A DNA stretch of 64,000 nucleotides, from contig OY804582.1 of assembly GCA_963680875.1 (NCBI GenBank), positions 48,254,646 through 48,318,645 of the forward strand, read 5' to 3'. The position numbers and the translations under genes are program-made. The number at the start of each line of letters is the position of its first letter. Position 1 is the first letter of the stretch. This document shows positions 34,600 through 47,874 of this stretch, piece by piece. The DNA is from Bathymodiolus brooksi. Its lineage: Eukaryota > Mollusca > Bivalvia > Mytilida > Modiolidae. The notes under the pieces were generated by a model. The model saw only the letters and a list, made by a program, of their open reading frames with translations, was not told the DNA's origin and searched no databases.

Positions 34600-35470
34600 G
34601 TGTTGTATACCTAACTGCTACGTAGAAACACCGAACTAAATATTATCCTCCACCAATATAATTTCTTTCCAATGAGCTTGTTATCCTGTCTATCCTGTCC
34701 TGTGTTCATTCTAGGAAGACTTCACACAGGAGATCCTCAAGGAAAATGAAAAGAATTATAATTCGATCCTTTAATTTCAAGTTCCGCTATATAGATGATG
34801 TCCTATCACTAAATAAGGATGATGATTTTGTCGATTGCATCTATGTCATTGAGCTTGAGATAAAGGATACACAGATATAGCGAGGTATACTTCATACATT
34901 GACCTACACCTTGACATTGACTGTGACGACCCGTTAAGAACGGAATTTTACGACAAAAGAGATGATTTCAATAGTTTCATTGTGAGCTCTCTATTTATAT
35001 ATTTGAATATGTGACAACATTACAACAACACCGCCATGTGGAATATATCTCTCAGTTGATCCGATATGCATGAGTCTGTGTTTCCTATTATGATTTACTT
35101 GATATCGTGTTATTACTGGCAAAGAAACAGCTACTGAATCAATTATTTCTAATGGTTAAGATGACTTGCTTACGGAATAGCTGTGCTACAAATGACTACA
35201 AATATGTTATGTTTGTTGTTCATGACTTATCACTGGGTGTGTAGCAAGAGTAACACGACAGGTGCCACATATGGAACATGATCTGCTTACCCTTGTGAAG
35301 CACATGTGTTCACCTCTGGGTTTATGTAGGGTTCCTGTTGCTCGCTCTTTGGTTTTCTGTGTAATGTTATTGTTTGTTCTTTTTCGTTTGGTCATTCCAT
35401 CGTCTTTGCTTCTTCGATTTACGGAATCTAGTTACCCCCCTGGTTTCTTCACACTTTTCCTACCTTGATA
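34600..35470 (+). pseudogene. YIDD-type RT element fragment, copy 2, with 3' tail
   Basis: Around 34770-34865 the plus strand reads SFNFKFRYIDDVLSLNKDDD then FVDCIYVIELEIK. The catalytic YIDD is intact here, unlike copy 1, but a stop follows a few codons later and the YLDL/LYDKRD region (about 34900-34960) is in other frames. The tail from 35200 to 35470 includes GGGTTCCTGTTGCTCG and CTTCGATTTACGGAATC. Confidence 0.7.
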
Positions 35471-36349
35471 TTCGTTCTTGTAATAGATGTTTAAGAGTTC
35501 TTGAATTTTCCACCCTTTTTAAAGTATTTCTCTGACCTCACATTATTATTCGGAGAGTTGATTATTATTTTGTTCTTGTGTAAATAAACATTAGGTTTTA
35601 TCATTTTATGTTTAACAACGTGTTTAAATATTGTTGAACGTTCGGGAAAATAACCAATGTTGTAGTTTTTGATCACTTCTGTCTAACAACATGGCTACCG
35701 TGATTATACTACTAATCTATATAATTAATACATATATGACTCTTGACAATGTATGTTCAGAACTGACGAATACATGAACTTTGAAAGTATAGTCTCGCAA
35801 TACAACCAACAAGTAACTAACCGACGGCAAGTAATTACAAATAATACAGACCATAGGTGATAATTTGGAGATCTTAAAATCACGAAATATAATTGAGAAT
35901 CGATGGGGCATATGCTAATACATTTTTTTTTTCGTTTCAATTGTGGTATTTGTTATCCAATTTGGCTTTGTAGCTATCAAACATGGAAAGAATATAAAAT
36001 AAAAACGCTTTTGCATATGGAAATGTATTACGTAAGAGAATACATTTTTATGCATAACGTTGATTGTTTTGTTTTAATCTACAGTTATAGTGTATGCTCC
36101 ATTACGTAATAAACGGAATATTGATTTATATATGTTCTTAATTTAACTCATTCTCGAATAAGTGTTTGAGACGACAAATCACAGAAAGATCGAACCTTAC
36201 ATGTAAAGTATGAAAACGCTGGCATTATTTTACTATGAATGGGATTAATATTAACATCAATATGGTACACAAAAGAGTCAGTCATTATTTTACTATGCAT
36301 GGTATTAATATCTACAGATAACATGAACTTCTGGAGAACCTGAGATGAC

Positions 36350-37010
36350 ACAATGCTACTGGCCCATATTCCTTATACCACCTTGTATGCAAAATCTGAC
36401 GCCGACCAACTTGCACAGAGCTATCAGACTCACTTAACATCGATAGTTACCCTATTCAGGAAAGACAAACATCACTAATCTTCGAAATGCAAGCTTGTCT
36501 ATTACATGCACGGTATCGCACTCATATTACCTAGCAACATAGTAGGCCTATTTTGCAACAATACAGTTCTTACCATCACACAACACGTATTTCACCATAG
36601 CAAGGTACACTAGTCCTAACTCACCATTACCATCAATGAGATGACTTTAAAATGAGCAAAAGTCTTCGAAGTCGACACCATCCTCCTATAATTTCCCTAA
36701 GCATTTGCCGAGGTATCACACCGTCGCACATATTGTATTATCTAGAATACTTCAACCTCAATCCCACAACAAACAAATTCGAGAATAGAAAATCGAGCGT
36801 TACAATCAAAGTTAATGTTTGAACGCTATTCCCAGGTCTTCTTGATGTATCTCAATTACAAGACACATATTCTGACCTATATCAAAGACATACCAGAAAC
36901 AGCAACATCATCCAAGACAAAATTGCTTGTAGGTGATAGCCTGCTGTTCCGGTCCATCATAACTAGGTTGACAGCCACTTGTCCCACAAAGATCTAGTAT
37001 CACTAGAAGA
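36350..37010 (+). pseudogene. LINE RT core fragment (CR1/jockey-like), copy 2
   Basis: Homologous to 21158-21870: early RT blocks are degraded, TPSHILYYLEYFNLNPTT lies near 36720-36780, and the frame 36815-36997 contains TYIKDIPETATSSKTKLLVG then DSLLFRSI, i.e. the FADDSLLYR-type motif C with the first Asp changed (VGDS). Broken by frameshifts. Confidence 0.65.
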
Positions 37011-37689
37011 TTGAGAAAACCAATAGCTAATGAGCTATTGTATTTTAGAAAGATTGTTATATCACTTGACACACGGGCTCGATTTCTGGTGGCTTCATTC
37101 CCAATTCAATTCTAAGGGGTCAATATCGGTTATTTCTCACAATACCATTTGACACGTGAACATAATCATTTAATTTTAATTGGCTATCCTGTCTATTCAC
37201 TCTGGTTTTGTTGCTCTCAAAGACTTATGGATTGTTTTTTATTTTCTTATTTTGGCGTACTCTATAAAGGTTATTCCAGAAACGTTTCGCGCGTTCTGAA
37301 TTATATATCTATATATTTATTGGAAGCATACGACAATATTGTATGTCGTAGACATAATTCTTTCATATAATTAATACAATTAGGTATTTTCTTTATACAG
37401 TTATCAAAATCTTCTCCAGAGAGACATTTGTTTATGATAACCCCTTCGGTTATTTTTTTCAATGACTTTACACGTGTCAGATTTGAAATGGTTAATTTGG
37501 CTAATAACGTTTCCATATCAATATGGATGAAAATAACTTTTTAGATCAGATCTCCGCATTCAGAATTGTATATATACACAATATCTTTATAGTGGCAATA
37601 AACTCTAGTGCAAGTTTTAAACAATGTATTAAGTGTATCGGCAAAAATGGGTTCCATAAAAAAATAGACGAAGATGACATTCCACCCTC
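37011..37689. other. No firm feature
   Basis: Three short ORFs overlap here (37149-37370 plus, 37301-37516 minus, 37523-37717 plus). None has a recognisable motif. The last runs into an RT-element tail. Confidence 0.35.
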
Positions 37690-38000
37690 GGTTTTTTGGT
37701 GGTGTCCGGGTTGCTAATTTGTATTTGTTGGTTTTTTTTTTGTAATGTCATTTTGTGTGTCGAAGTTCCGTATTGTGATGTCCGTTACGATTTCCGTCTT
37801 AGATGTTCGTTTCAGCTTTACCTCTACTTGCTTGTAGGAGAGCTCACGTCTTATGCTTGTTGTGTTTTGTTGTGGATAGTGGTGTCCAACACATGTTGTG
37901 TTTTGTTTTTGTTTTGTTTGTCTTCGGCTTGTGTACCCTATGCTGTCAGTTTCTCTGGATTGTCCATTGTTGATTACCCCGGTGGTATTTTGTAACGTTT
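37690..38000 (+). mobile_element. YIDD-type RT element 3' tail
   Basis: GTATTGTGATGTCCGTTACG, AGTGGTGTCCAACACATGTT and GATTACCCC.GGTGGTATTTTG are the shared tail landmarks. The long overlapping frames on both strands are a by-product of its T/G-rich bias. Confidence 0.55.
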
Positions 38001-38191
38001 GTGGTAAAACACAATAAAGGGCAATGCTGTGTTGCAGCAGAGCTGAAAATTCAAGTACTGTTATTCTTGAAAGCAACATGTTTTCTATGATCTATAATGT
38101 CTGAAGTTGATATGATGTTAAGATTACTCAGAAATACTTGCTATTTCTCTAATTAATTAACATTTATTCACAAGATTATAAGTACACCCTT

Positions 38192-38242
38192 AAATATAGT
38201 TACGGACACTACATGGTTTTTGTAGTGTCCGTAACCATATTT
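38192..38242. repeat. Short inverted repeat around GTTACGGACACTACA
   Basis: 38192-38213 and 38221-38242 are inverted complements with one mismatch (TAGTTACGGACACTACA / TGTAGTGTCCGTAACCA). A diverged third copy, GGTTACGGACCCTACAG, lies at about 38375-38390. Confidence 0.75.
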
Positions 38243-41200
38243 TCTGTTCTGCAGTTTTTATTTTGTCTACAATTGTTCATGTTTTGACTGATTATAGCTA
38301 CTCTGTGTATTTTACATCTTCAAACATGAAAATATCAATATTTTGACAATGTTTTCTAGAAGATTTTTTTACTGGTTACGGACCCTACAGATTATGATAG
38401 GGACATTTTTTGGACTTTGAAATACAAATAAACAAAATTTAATCTAATATCCTACTGAAATGGATTTTTTATTAACTTGTTTTATTTGATGAGTGGGAAA
38501 CATAATTTTTTTGTATGAAATTAGGTGTTTTATTATGCTTAAGCTTCACATAACGAATGGGAGAAATTCGTGTCATAAACTATATAACGAAACATACCTT
38601 TTGGATAAAGCCTGATAATTTCTTCAATTGATATCCAATTTTCATGAATTTGGTATCAAGTTAATCCTGATTAATTGTTCTAAAAATTTATTTTAAAATA
38701 GTTTTGTTGTTTTCCTATTTTGAAAAGTAAATTTTGGTGTAAAAATAAACAAATGTCAAGTGCAACAGCATAACGCCTTATTTGTGCAAATTTTTCGGTA
38801 CCTTTTTGCCTGTTACTCAAAAGCTATGACAGATATCTTCTTGACATTTTGTATGCAACGTCTGTGTTTCACCATTCAAAACATGATATTAAAGTGATAC
38901 CTTTAAATTCAATGGAAGTATGCTAATATTGCACATAGCACACTTCTTTTGTGTATGAGCCCTATATTGTGCCGTTTGTATACACTTAGACACACAATCA
39001 AGTAAAGGAACAGCTTTTGTATGATTATTCTGCATATTGTGTTATTTTGTTTCATAAGCAATCACTTTTGTCTCGCTTTTCTATTAATACTGTGTATTTA
39101 AAATGTGGCAATCTATGGCGTTGTCTATTCAAAGTCGGACGTAAATTTCTAATGTACAGAAAGAATGTGTATTTTGCATTTGTTTTTCTTTTGTTTTATA
39201 TATGTATGTAATAACATATCTAGTTTTCTTACATACTATTCGGCATTATCTCCCATTTATACTGACTAAATATTAAACCAAACGTTTTGAAAACGAATCT
39301 GATGTTCCAATTTCTCTCCTTTATATACATAATTGTTTCCATTTATCTTACAATGTTCGTTCGTGAGTCATAACTACTTTTTTGTTTAAATATATTGTGC
39401 TTGTCATTTGAGACCATTTTTGTAATCAACCTTTATTATATAACATCTACACTACTGTCATACAACATCCAGTATATTATATATTGTACTAATTATCATT
39501 TTGACATTGACATTAAAATGAACTATATTCTATACCGCAAATTAATAATAATTGCACTATTTATTAATTATAAATTGTAATAATTTATATATCATGTCAA
39601 TCCGGAACACTGACTACTGGCTGGATGATACCATCAATGACTAAAATTCCACAAGTAGATGTATCAACCTCTAGTCATTATTAATATATGTATATTGTAA
39701 TTCGTGTGCCCGATGAGTTTATTGTGGATACACTGAAAGTCCAAAAAATGTAAAGCTAATTAATTCAAAAATCGCTTTGAGCAAGATCCTTTTGGTTAAA
39801 AAGAAATACAAAATTGTTATCAAGACTACATTTTATCTTCTTTAATCAGATTTAGTTGATAGAGTATACATTATGCTTTTTCTATACTGGAAAAAGTAAA
39901 GTTTATATTCTTCACTCATAGATATAGCTAAGGGAATTGATATCTGTGGTATAGTGTGCATGTTTTGTTTTTCATTTTATTATACTAGAGACGATATCAT
40001 TGTCTTAAACTTTATAACATTTGTTTTTTTTATTTTTCAATGTCGGCTGTTTTGTGTCGTGAAATACTGATAACATTAACTATCGAAATACACAGCTAGT
40101 GCCGTAAATTAATATGGGTTATATTGATAGTTAATAAAAAAAAAACATAGTTTTGCTATGGTCTATTGTATTCGAAATGAAAACCTTTGTTATTGCAATA
40201 ATCCAATTATAATATAAGTTTATGACCAGCTATTATTTAAACAAAAGACTAGTACAATAATTTGACTTACTATTTGTAACGATAACTGCCCGTTAATAGT
40301 GTTGTTTGATATTTTTGTCACTTATTATTGTAAACACTTGTCTTAAGGAAGTGCAATATACATATTAAAGGGAATGTGGGTACATTTGTTACGTCCAAGT
40401 ATATAAACGAGCAACGTTACAACATATAATAACATAGGATTACAATAACGACCCATGGTTACCGTAATTTGACGTTGTAATTTAAATATTTACAGTATGC
40501 ATTGACTTGTCGAGGTAAATGCACATGGAAATAAAAAAGGTGTCACAGTAAACGTTCAGTGGTTGTAGGAAATTAACTCTTGCTAAACAACACAAGTAAC
40601 ACATATCATGTATTAAGCATAATTTCGACATAAGGAGAAATGTGGAACCATTTGCTTATCTAAGATGGCGACATGGCGATATCTGCATTATCTGAACAAA
40701 TATATTTACCAAGCACATGCATGCTATAGTTTCCGGAACTGTAAATGATCCAATAAATCAAGCCAAATTAAATAACAAATAATGTAAACAGTGAAATATT
40801 CAGAGGTGGCAAACCCCTACTGCCCTTACAAGTCCATGTAAACATGTCTGAAATACACTACAATAATTGAATTTACCACAATTTAACAATGGAACGTGGC
40901 GGTAGCTTTCCTGGAGTCGATGTGGATTTCTGAACTATGCATAAAGTAATATTAAAACCTTCTATTTCTAGCTTGTTCATTCTAGGTTTCCACATTCACT
41001 ACACAATAATTATGTGTATATCCTTTTACTTCTAAGAAAATGCATACAATTAAATAGAACTAAGAAAGGGATATCTTCACTAACTATCAAAATCGGCGTC
41101 ACATTTTGAAGAAAAAAAATAAACAGAAATTGTTTATACAATGTGTGTGATATTTTACTAAAACATACCTCACCCTTTCTTAAAATGTTTGTATGGCATA

Positions 41201-42459
41201 ACTCGCATGTTTATGTTTAACAGAATTCCTACCTATTCACATCTTTGTACGACGTGCTACCCCATATATCATCATTCATCCGAAAAATCAATGTCATCGA
41301 CAATCGTAATATTTGATCTATGAAATCCTCAAAATGAGTACATTGATGCGTTTATATTCTAAGTTTTCGAGGACTGTACTCATATAAACATATAATTCTT
41401 GTGACTGATACTTTAGTTACAGATGATTCGTATTTGACGTTGAGTGGTTTCTATGCTAGCCTATTTCACTGGGAAAAACGGGTGTTTACATCATCATAGC
41501 TTCAACACTTTAATACGATATATTAAGCACATTCTCTCAAATACTCCGAAATCTGAACTCGCGATTACTGCTATGAGTACTTTTGTTTACATGCGTCATG
41601 GAAACTGATATTGCATGATACCAGATTTTGACCGACATTAGATTGATTGCAGAGTATGAACTGGTGGACTTTAACTTTACTTCAGTATTAAACTAGGATT
41701 TCCCTTCTTTCTTATCCCCAATCAGAAGACAGGTATTCTCTCATTCTTGGAAAAGGTCATTCCTTCCATTTCTACTCACCGTTCCTGTATTTAATGAAAT
41801 GTGTATTGCTGCTAACAAAAACGTTGAGTATTCTGAGAAAGAAAGGGAATAAAACTAATGGCCTAATGGAATATGATGCTTAATGTACATGCGTAGTATT
41901 TACCTCTCCCACATTATCACTATCATTAAGTCATGGAAAATGTGGAAACAATAATTCTGCTTGTACTATATATACTCCAGAAATTGTGTGACGTGAATAA
42001 AGCAATTATCGCTTACAAAACACGAAAACAAAAACTGAAAAATCCAACGCACGATACTAATACAATAATAATTATCTCCCTTTAATCGACGTTATTGTAT
42101 CCAACAACTACAAATATAATACCCAAACAACATTGTTTGCAATTCATGTATTTGGAACGTAATGGTATTCAAATAATGCTTGTTTGTTTTTGCTTGCTTA
42201 CATTTGGAATATTCCTTCAATATTACAGTTGTTCGAATGGTACGTTTGACATTTATAAATGCTCAGGAAAGAAATCCAGTTTTTAAATGAACAATTTATT
42301 TTTTCTAGATGTACATTATACACACTCTGACAATCAATTTATAAAAGGTTTGTTCATTATTGGAAAAAGTTATCCATTAGGTCTCTGTGTTAATCATATT
42401 CTCTGAAGTGTACAGCACTGTCTGGAATTGTTCTGTATAGTAATAGAAACTTTAAAACA
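38243..42459. other. AT-rich noncoding, no feature recognised
   Basis: About 4.2 kb without coding signatures or clear repeats, the least repetitive part of the window. The small plus ORFs (39017, 39395, 42095) are AT-rich with hydrophobic composition expected by chance. Confidence 0.4.
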
Positions 42460-45258
42460 CAATGTTATATGTCAGAGGTAATGATGAATTCAGACATGTG
42501 TTTAACTGATAACACTATTTACACCATGTTATATGTCAGATCAGTATGTCAGAGTTAATGATGAATGTACAAATTTGTGTTCCTGATAATACTACTTAAT
42601 CAATGTTGTATGTCAGATAACTATGTCAGATCTTATGATGAATACACACACATATGCTACTGATAACACTACTTACACCATGGTGTATGTCAGATCGCCA
42701 TGTATGATTCAATGATGAATGTACATACATGTGTTACTAATAACAATACTTACACCATGCTGTATGTCAGATCAATATGTCAGATTTAACGAGGAATGCA
42801 CACACATGTGTTACTGATAACACTTCTTGCACTATGTTTTATGTCAGATCAGTATGTCTGATTTAATGATGAATATACACACATGTGCTACTGATAACAC
42901 TACCTACAACATTTTACAGACACCATAGTGTGGTGTATGTCAGATCCCTATGTCAGATTTAATGATGAATGTACACACATATGCTACTGAAGACACTACG
43001 TACCACATGGTGTATGTCAGACTAATGTTGTTATAAATATCATAATCTAGCATAACATGTCAGTATCATTTACAACTGACGTCCGATGCCATGTTGTATG
43101 TCAAATCAATGTCTGATTTAATGATGAATGTACACACATGTTTTACTGATAACACTTCTTACACCATGTTGTATGTCAGATCAGTATGTCTGATTTAAAG
43201 ATGAGTATACAGACATGTGCTACTGATAACACTATCTACACCATAGTGTGTGTCAAAACACTTTGTCAAATGTAATGAAGAATGTACACATATGTGTCAC
43301 TGATTACACTACTGATACCATGTTGTATGTCAGATCACTATGTCAGATTTAATGATGAATGTATGCACATATGTTACTGATAACACTACTTACCACATGG
43401 TGTATGTCAGACTAATTTTGTTATAAATATCATATCTTAACATAACATGTCAGTACCATTTAAAAATTACCTCATATGTCATGTTGTATGTCAGATCAAT
43501 ATGTCTGATTTAATGATGAATGTACAAACATGTGTTACTGATAACACTTCTTACACCATGTTGTATGTCAGATCAGTATGTCTGAATAAATTATGAATAT
43601 ATAAACATGTGTTACTTATAACACTACTTACACCATGTTGTAGGTCAGATTTAATGATGAATGTACACACATGTGTTACTGATAACACTTGTTACACCAT
43701 GGTGTATGTCGGATCAATATATCAGATTTAATTATAAATGTACACACATATGTTACTGATTACAATACTTACACCATGTTCTATGTCAGATCACTATGTC
43801 TGATTTAATGATGAATGTACACACACATGCGTTACTCGTAACATTACGCATACCATGTTGTATGGCAGACCCGTATGTCAGAGTTAATGATGACTGTACA
43901 CACATGTGTTACTGATGACGCTACTTAAACCATGGTGTATGTCAGATCAATATGTCACATGTAATCATAACTCTACTAACATGTGTTACTGATAACACTT
44001 CTTACAACTTGTATGGCAGATCGGTATGTCTGATTTAGTTATGAATATAAGCACATATGTTACTGATAACACTACCTACGCCATGCTACTAACACCATGG
44101 TGTGGTGTATGTTAGACCACTATGTCAGATTTAATGATGAATGTATACACATGTTTTACTGATAACACTACTTTCACCACGTTGTGTGTCAGATCAATAT
44201 GATAGATTTAATGATGAATGTACACACGCCATATTTAATGATGAATTACACACTAGTGTTACTGATAACAATACTTACACCATGCTGTATGTCATATCAC
44301 CATGTCTTATTTAATAATGAATGTAAACACATGTGTTACTGATAAGACTACTTTCACCATGTTGTGTGTCAGATCAATATGCCATATTTAATGATGAATT
44401 ACACACTAGTGTTACTGATAACAATACTTACACCATGTTGTATGTCAGATCACTATGTCTGATTTGATGATGAATGTACAAACACATGTTACTTATAACA
44501 CTACTTACACCATGTTGTATGTCATATCACTATGTCTGATTTAATGATGAATATACACACATGTGTTACTGATAACACCACTTACATCATGTTGTATGTC
44601 ATATCACAATGTCTGATTTAATGATGAATATACTCACATGTGTTAATGTTAACACTACTTACACCATGTTGTATATCATATCACTATGTCTGATTTAATG
44701 ATGAATATACTCACATGTGTTAATGTTAACACTACTTACATCATGTTGTATGTCATATCACTATGTCTGATTTAATGATGAATATACTCACATGTGTTAA
44801 TGTTAACACTACTTACATCATGTTGTATGTCATATCACAATGTCTGATTTAATGATGAATATACTCACATGTGTTACTGATAACACTACTTACATCATGT
44901 TGTATGTCATATCACAATGTCTGATTTAATGATGAATATACTCACATGTGTTACTGATAACACCACTTACATCATGTTGTATGTCATATCACAATGTCTG
45001 ATTTAATGATGAATATACTCACATGTGTTACTGATAACACTACTTACATCATGTTGTATATCATATCACTATGTCTGGTTTAATGATGAATATACTCACA
45101 TGTGTTAATGTTAACACTACGTATACCATGTTGTATGTCATACCACTATGTCAGATTTAATGATGCCTGTACACACATGTTCTAATGATATCACTACTTA
45201 CACCATGTTGTATGTCAGATCACTGTTTCTGATTTAATGATGAATGTACGCATATGTG
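42460..45258. repeat. Main 77-bp satellite array (about 36 units)
   Basis: Head-to-tail 77-bp units: successive TTAATGATGA starts at 44541 and 44618 are exactly 77 apart. Each unit has two small dyads, TCAGA...TCTGA around CACTATG and the palindrome ACACATGTGT. The left half is variable, with a foreign 60-bp stretch (ATGTTGTTATAAATATCAT...) repeated at 43021 and 43411, 390 bp apart. The right part (about 44520-45130) is highly homogeneous and alternates GTGTTACTGATAACA and GTGTTAATGTTAACA variants, indicating recent amplification. Confidence 0.97.
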
Positions 45259-46560
45259 TTGCTTATTTAAAAATGTTATTCATATTTCACCTGCGAACAC
45301 TTTACCTCAGGGTGCATGGAAACCTCAAAGGTTTTTAAATGTTTACAATGCACAATATAATTAAATAAGTAAGTGTTGATAATAAGGATACAATACCATC
45401 AACAAATAAATCAGATGTTATCTCTCATATTCAATTTATAAACATACATATATGTTATTCTTATTACACAGTAAACATTGAAAGGAACTATAAATACAAC
45501 TAAGTTCATAATGTATCCAATAATAACAGTAAATTCATAATATCATGTAAGTTTCGAAATTCTGAGTCTATAATCATCATTTGAATGTTATTTTTGAAAT
45601 TTGTGGTAACTATTGGTTACCTGTAAAGGCATTTATTATATTTTCTGTAATTTGTTGTTTTCCAAATTACCCATTTTAATGTACAAATTACCAAATTCAC
45701 TAAAAGTAGGTCTTCAGCTTTTTCTCCCTCGTACACCTCAAGGATTCAATTTTCCTCAACACGTACTATATTCTTTTCAAAAATTATATTAAAAATGTGC
45801 TTTATTTCCTCCAAGACATGTTTAATTTGATGACACCTGTAAAACAAATGCATAAGGAACTATTTACACCATGTAGATAGATATAACAGAATTTCCATTC
45901 ATAATCCTGTCATTGTATCTTTAGTTATGCATACTGACATTGTATAAATCCCATGCCAACCTTCTACGGAGGTTTCTAACTCGTATTTCTAATTAATTTG
46001 CCGAATCCTCCGAATAAGTCTTTGTAAAAAATATTCACACGATTTGTTTTCTGCTTTAATATTTAAAACTATTTTATTGACAAGTTTTATAGTTTCACCC
46101 ATAATAATTTGACTCCAATTATTTGAAAGTGCACTACTAATACCATAGCATTCTACAAAATTAATATTAACATTATACATGTAAGTATCTAGAAATTCAT
46201 TAAATGTGTACAATTCTTTTATTAGCCGATGATATAAAATCATTAATAGAAAAGATAACTGACAAATTACAAAATACATCATTCTAGAATGTATTTAACT
46301 TCCCTTGTGGTACTTCCCACTCCTTTTTAATTAAGTACAATATATGGAAATAAGAAGTAAATTAAAGTGAAGACACATTCAATGGCTCCAATAATGTATT
46401 ACTTCAAGACATTTCAAAGCACAACGGTCTTCTTCTTCATATTTATTACTTATAATTATGAGTTTAATTTGATCATTCTTTCCATTCCAAATAAGTGCTT
46501 AAGTGCTTTACAATTTGTGCCCCGTACTAACTGAGAGTGGGATAGCAAAGTTTTATTACA
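45259..46560 (-). pseudogene. LINE C-terminal end and 3' tail, copy C
   Basis: The minus frame at 46282-45989 reads LYTFNEFLDTYMYNVNINFV then ECYGISSALSNNWSQIIMG and AENKSCEYFLQRLIRRIRQI. It continues, in broken form, into SVEGWHGIYTMSVC and finally LMHLFYRCHQIKHVLEE (about 45870-45820), matching the ET..HLF..C end of copy A. The 3' noncoding part (45259-45600) matches 55905-56250 and abuts satellite. Nearly the same frame is at 63334-63588. Confidence 0.65.
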
Positions 46561-46809
46561 TTTATTTAAATTTGTGTAAACTTTGATTAACTCAACATTA
46601 TATTAAGGATGCATTGTTTACGAACCAGACCGTCAAAACTTCCATTACTTGAGACAAATCATCATCATGCAATGAGTACGGTTCTCACTAGAAACTTTTA
46701 GAATATTCCTGGTTGTGAGTTTATTTGTTAAAGCAGCCGCGCCTTCACTGAAAAATAGTATGCAACCAAATTAAAGGTTTGTCCCTTCACATTTTGCTTA
46801 CGACTGTGT

Positions 46810-47754
46810 ATTTAATCCTTTATGTGAAAATGCTTAGCATAAACAACCAAATACAATTAAACTTTTGAGCTTAAATCACACATTGACAACTTTGATATCA
46901 ATTAAATCAAAAAAGCTACTTTTGATTTAAAATTTGAATTTTGATAGGTTAGCTTCAACAGCTGTTTCATACTGGTGGTTCTAAGGGTGGGGATACGGTA
47001 GCTGAATACCCTGGTGGTTCTAATGATGGTGATATGGTAGCTTAATATCCTGGTATGTTACTGGTGGTTTTAATGATAGTGATATGATAACTTAATATGC
47101 TGTTTTTACTGGTGGTTCTAATGATGGTGACAGGGTAGCTTAATATTCTAGTTGTTTAATTGGTGGTTGAAAGGATGGTGATACGGTAGCTGAATATCCT
47201 GGTGGTTCTAATGATGGTGATATATATGGTAGCTTAATATCCTGGTATGTTACTGGTGGTTTTAATGATAGTGATATGATGGCTTAATATGCTGTTTTTA
47301 CTGGTGGTTCTAATGATGGTGACAGGGTAGCTTAATATTCTAGTTGTTTAATTGGTGGTTGAAAGGATGGTGATAGGGTAGCTTAATATGCTGGTTTTCA
47401 CTGGTGCGTCTAAGGATGATGATAAAGTATATTCTGCAACTGTTTTCGGGAGGCGGGTCTATTGTCTTCGATCACAATCTGCCTGTTCGAGCTTCAGCTA
47501 TTTCAATACCTCTTACTTTGAAGTTCTTTGTCTCATCTGATCAACGTAAATTCGTGATATGGTAGTATTGCTTTTCTTGCATGTTGCCTAGTGAAAGCAG
47601 TCAAGCCCAAAACTCTTTCGAAATGTGTAATTTATTAAACGCCTGTTGATATCGGTAAACATATCTCACTTTTCGCATGGATCCTTTGTCATATATGTAT
47701 CCATGAAAACACAATTATTGACCAGGAAGATCCGGGCCCGTTGGATACCCCAAT
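46810..47754. repeat. Interspersed repeat with 50-bp minisatellite, left half (interrupted by BEL/Pao)
   Basis: Same repeat as 8860-9590. Its minisatellite (about 46970-47420) is expanded: the block starting GCTGAATA at 47001 is repeated from 47189 (188-bp higher-order unit of about four sub-units). The repeat resumes after the BEL/Pao element at 54656-54760. Confidence 0.8.
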
Positions 47755-47874
47755 TATTCCGCTAGGTACTTGGCAGAAGTTTACCGGGGGTTCAAAATAA
47801 CACCATATGTCCAATATAACATGATTTATTTAAAGTTGACATGATGTGTTGATATGTGTACACGTGGTAAAAAG
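47755..47874 (-). repeat. 120-bp terminal direct repeat, left copy
   Basis: Identical to 54536-54655. Comprises, in element orientation, the last 67 bp of the LTR, a 2-bp gap, the putative PBS, and leader up to GCGGAATA. Confidence 0.95.

Larger units (their letters stand above)
34010..37010 (+). repeat. Duplicated segment, copy 2 (partner 19060-21870)
   Basis: Same order of blocks as 19060-21870, about 15 kb downstream in the same orientation. The spacing drifts from about 14950 to 15170 bp because of indels. Confidence 0.8.

Noticed and set aside
37696..38079. Overlapping 99- and 121-codon ORFs on both strands
   Set aside because: Fall in the noncoding tail of a repeated RT element; the equivalents at other copies are not open.
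42460..45258. CRISPR-like direct repeats
   Set aside because: 77-bp units are contiguous with no unique spacers; eukaryotic satellite.
47788..47805. tRNA-like GGTTCAAAA...CACCA sequence on the plus strand
   Set aside because: No T-stem complement or cloverleaf can be formed; better read as the primer-binding site of the BEL/Pao element.
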